A DNA stretch of 6,703 bases. Origin: a bacterium (GTDB lineage Bacteria > Zixibacteria > MSB-5A5 > GN15 > FEB-12). The DNA is taken from the NCBI GenBank assembly GCA_030629485.1, contig DAOVOW010000105.1:1-6703 (forward strand). The letters are read 5' to 3'. A program made the translations under genes and the position numbers. Position 1 is the stretch's first letter, and the number at the start of each line of letters is the position of its first letter. Positions 6,128 to 6,703 of this stretch are shown here, piece by piece. The notes beneath the pieces are model-generated. The model did no database searches, was not told where the DNA came from, and saw nothing but the letters and a program-made list of their open reading frames with translations.

Positions 6128-6153
6128 GTCACCCTGAGCGGAGTCGAAGGGCG
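6128..6153. repeat. GAGCG-type dispersed repeat, copy 2
   Basis: The unit reads GTCACCCTGAGCG followed by GAGTCGAAGGGCG. It lies 69 bases downstream of the first copy, start to start, and differs at three positions. It looks closer to the common family form than copy 1. The 43 bases between the copies show no further copy. Confidence 0.6.
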
Positions 6154-6177
6154 ACGTACTTCGTGGGTAAACACTGG

Positions 6178-6197
6178 ATTCTGGCTTCCACCAGAAT
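6178..6197. repeat. ATTCTGG/CCAGAAT hairpin
   Basis: ATTCTGG (6178-6184) and CCAGAAT (6191-6197) form a perfect 7-bp stem with a 6-base loop CTTCCA, followed by GACA. The context CTGGATTC...GAATGACA is, from memory, the frame of a widespread intergenic repeat in which only the central stem varies. It starts 25 bases after the second GAGCG-type unit. Confidence 0.5.
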
Positions 6198-6299
6198 GAC
6201 AATCAAGGGAGTGCCCGCAGCACACCGAGCGTCTTGAAAGTCCCCTCTTGACGGGCTTTCCAAAAACTACCGGGTAGTGGTTATTCCTTTGCTGTGGGC

Positions 6300-6319
6300 G
6301 GCAGACGTCCTCGTCTGCC
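6300..6319. repeat. GGCAGA hairpin, unit 1 (8-4-8)
   Basis: GGCAGACG (6300-6307), loop TCCT, CGTCTGCC (6312-6319): a perfect 8-bp stem. It shares the GGCAGA base and the exact 8-4-8 geometry with the units at 6351 and 6441 but differs next to the loop. Confidence 0.65.
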
Positions 6320-6350
6320 CCTTGACTACCTTGGATACGTCCTTCAAACG

Positions 6351-6370
6351 GGCAGACCGGGAGGTCTGCC
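6351..6370. repeat. GGCAGA hairpin, unit 2 (8-4-8)
   Basis: GGCAGACC (6351-6358), loop GGGA, GGTCTGCC (6363-6370): a perfect 8-bp stem. Relative to unit 1, the loop-closing pair is C-G instead of G-C, so both sides changed and pairing is kept. Confidence 0.65.
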
Positions 6371-6440
6371 GCGCACAATATTGTGGGTTTTTGGAAGGTT
6401 CCCTGAGAGGGGATTTAGGCGTGTGCTCTTCATCGTAGAC

Positions 6441-6460
6441 GGCAGATGTCCACATCCGCC
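6441..6460. repeat. GGCAGA hairpin, unit 3 (8-4-8)
   Basis: GGCAGATG (6441-6448), loop TCCA, CATCCGCC (6453-6460): seven of eight pairs, with one A-C mismatch at the fourth. Relative to unit 1, the seventh pair is T-A instead of C-G, again a paired change. It lies outside the nested element at 6219-6427. Confidence 0.55.
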
Positions 6461-6572
6461 CTTCTCCCTCCGAAGCAAGGGTGCCCTGGACATTTGTCGG
6501 GGCCGTCGTAATCACATATCCCCGAAGAGCGAAACCCGGACGAACAGGCTTGTTGAAAAACCCCAGAGGCCG

Positions 6573-6703
6573 TCATTGCGAAGCCACGCGGCCACAAGTG
6601 GCTTTCAAGGGCGTGGCTGTGGCAATCTCAATTCGTTGGTAGACAGCGCCAGAGAGATTGCCGCGCTCCCAACGACACGAGTGTCTTCGGTCGCTCGCAA
6701 TGA
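6573..6703. repeat. Nested inverted-repeat element ending at the window edge
   Basis: TCATTGCGA (6573-6581) and TCGCAATGA (6695-6703) are perfect 9-bp inverted ends; the match may continue past the window. Inside lie a second perfect pair, GGCAATCTC (6621-6629) and GAGATTGCC (6654-6662), and smaller hairpins: GCCACGC/GCGTGGC (6583-6589, 6611-6617), GCCAC/GTGGC (6591-6595, 6598-6602) and GACAC/GTGTC (6674-6678, 6681-6685). From memory, TCATTGCGA...GCAATCTC is a recurrent intergenic repeat in several environmental phyla. No coding capacity is visible. Confidence 0.6.

Larger units (their letters stand above)
6219..6427. repeat. Nested inverted-repeat element, MITE-like
   Basis: Three layers of inverted repeats share one centre. 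The outermost is AGCACAC (6219-6225) against GTGTGCT (6421-6427). The main arms, 6239-6267 and 6387-6415, match at 21 of 29 positions, with perfect blocks TTCCAAAAAC/GTTTTTGGAA and TCCCCTCT/AGAGGGGA. The inner arms TGTGGGCGGCAGAC (6293-6306) and GTCTGCCGCGCACA (6364-6377) match at 13 of 14. The inner arms can instead fold into local hairpins at 6300-6319 and 6351-6370. There is no coding frame worth calling and no clear target-site duplication, so mobility is inference; a folded non-coding RNA is the alternative. Confidence 0.5.
6019..6703. other. 685-bp gene-free, repeat-dense region
   Basis: No frame here has a signal peptide, known domain or credible ribosome binding site. Open frames on the minus strand cross the hairpins and repeats and are accidental. 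The region is packed with short inverted and direct repeats listed separately, from at least four sequence families. This is the pattern of an intergenic site that collects non-autonomous repeats. No transposase, integrase or target-site duplication is visible. Confidence 0.7.

Noticed and set aside
5854..6378. 174-codon open frame on the minus strand crossing the end of the DUF1573 gene and the repeat region
   Set aside because: It reads antisense through a well-supported gene and then through several hairpin repeats. It has no domain, signal peptide or ribosome binding site, and its composition follows the repeats.
6300..6460. Possible CRISPR array from the repeated GGCAGA units
   Set aside because: Start-to-start spacing is uneven (51 and 90 bases), the units diverge at several positions, only three exist and no cas gene is present.
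6267..6515. 82-codon open frame on the minus strand in the repeat region
   Set aside because: Its coding length comes entirely from inverted-repeat DNA; no recognisable protein feature or start signal.

Overview
The window is an ordinary bacterial chromosomal segment whose genes all serve the cell envelope, followed by about 0.7 kb of gene-free, repeat-dense DNA. No single gene fixes the organism. The dxr-rseP junction, tandem type I signal peptidases, a DUF1573 protein, weak ribosome binding sites and several hairpin repeat families fit an uncultivated Gram-negative (diderm) lineage. From memory the repeat style resembles candidate Zixibacteria or related FCB-type genomes. That is a low-confidence impression, not a result.

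Layout. At the left edge, on the minus strand, is the first 32 codons of a secreted protein of unknown function (96..1). A divergent intergenic region follows; it holds a near-consensus sigma70 promoter (TTGACA-N17-TATATT, 301-329) overlapped by inverted repeats. This promoter faces a cyclophilin-type peptidyl-prolyl isomerase lipoprotein (371-1087). A 209-bp gap with several strong hairpins leads to dxr (1297-2466), which overlaps rseP (2466-3536) by one base. Two paralogous signal peptidase I genes follow (3632-4339 and 4455-5216); the second has a plausible promoter of its own. The last gene encodes an exported DUF1573-domain protein (about 5287-6018). From 6019 to the end there is no convincing gene, only a mosaic of inverted and direct repeats.

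How the genes fit together. Dxr commits carbon to MEP isoprenoid synthesis, which feeds the undecaprenyl-phosphate lipid carrier. The two LepB proteins remove signal peptides from exported proteins. RseP-type proteases cut transmembrane segments, including anti-sigma factors and, in some bacteria, remnant signal peptides. The cyclophilin lipoprotein would help fold exported proteins. The run dxr-rseP-lepB-lepB-DUF1573 is co-directional with gaps from -1 to 115 bp and may be partly co-transcribed.

I found no clearly new enzymatic system. The least explained material is the non-coding DNA: three 20-nt hairpins with compensatory stem changes (6300-6460), a nested inverted-repeat element (about 6219-6427), a second nested inverted-repeat element cut by the window end (6573-6703), and a possibly related small element before dxr (1110-1173).
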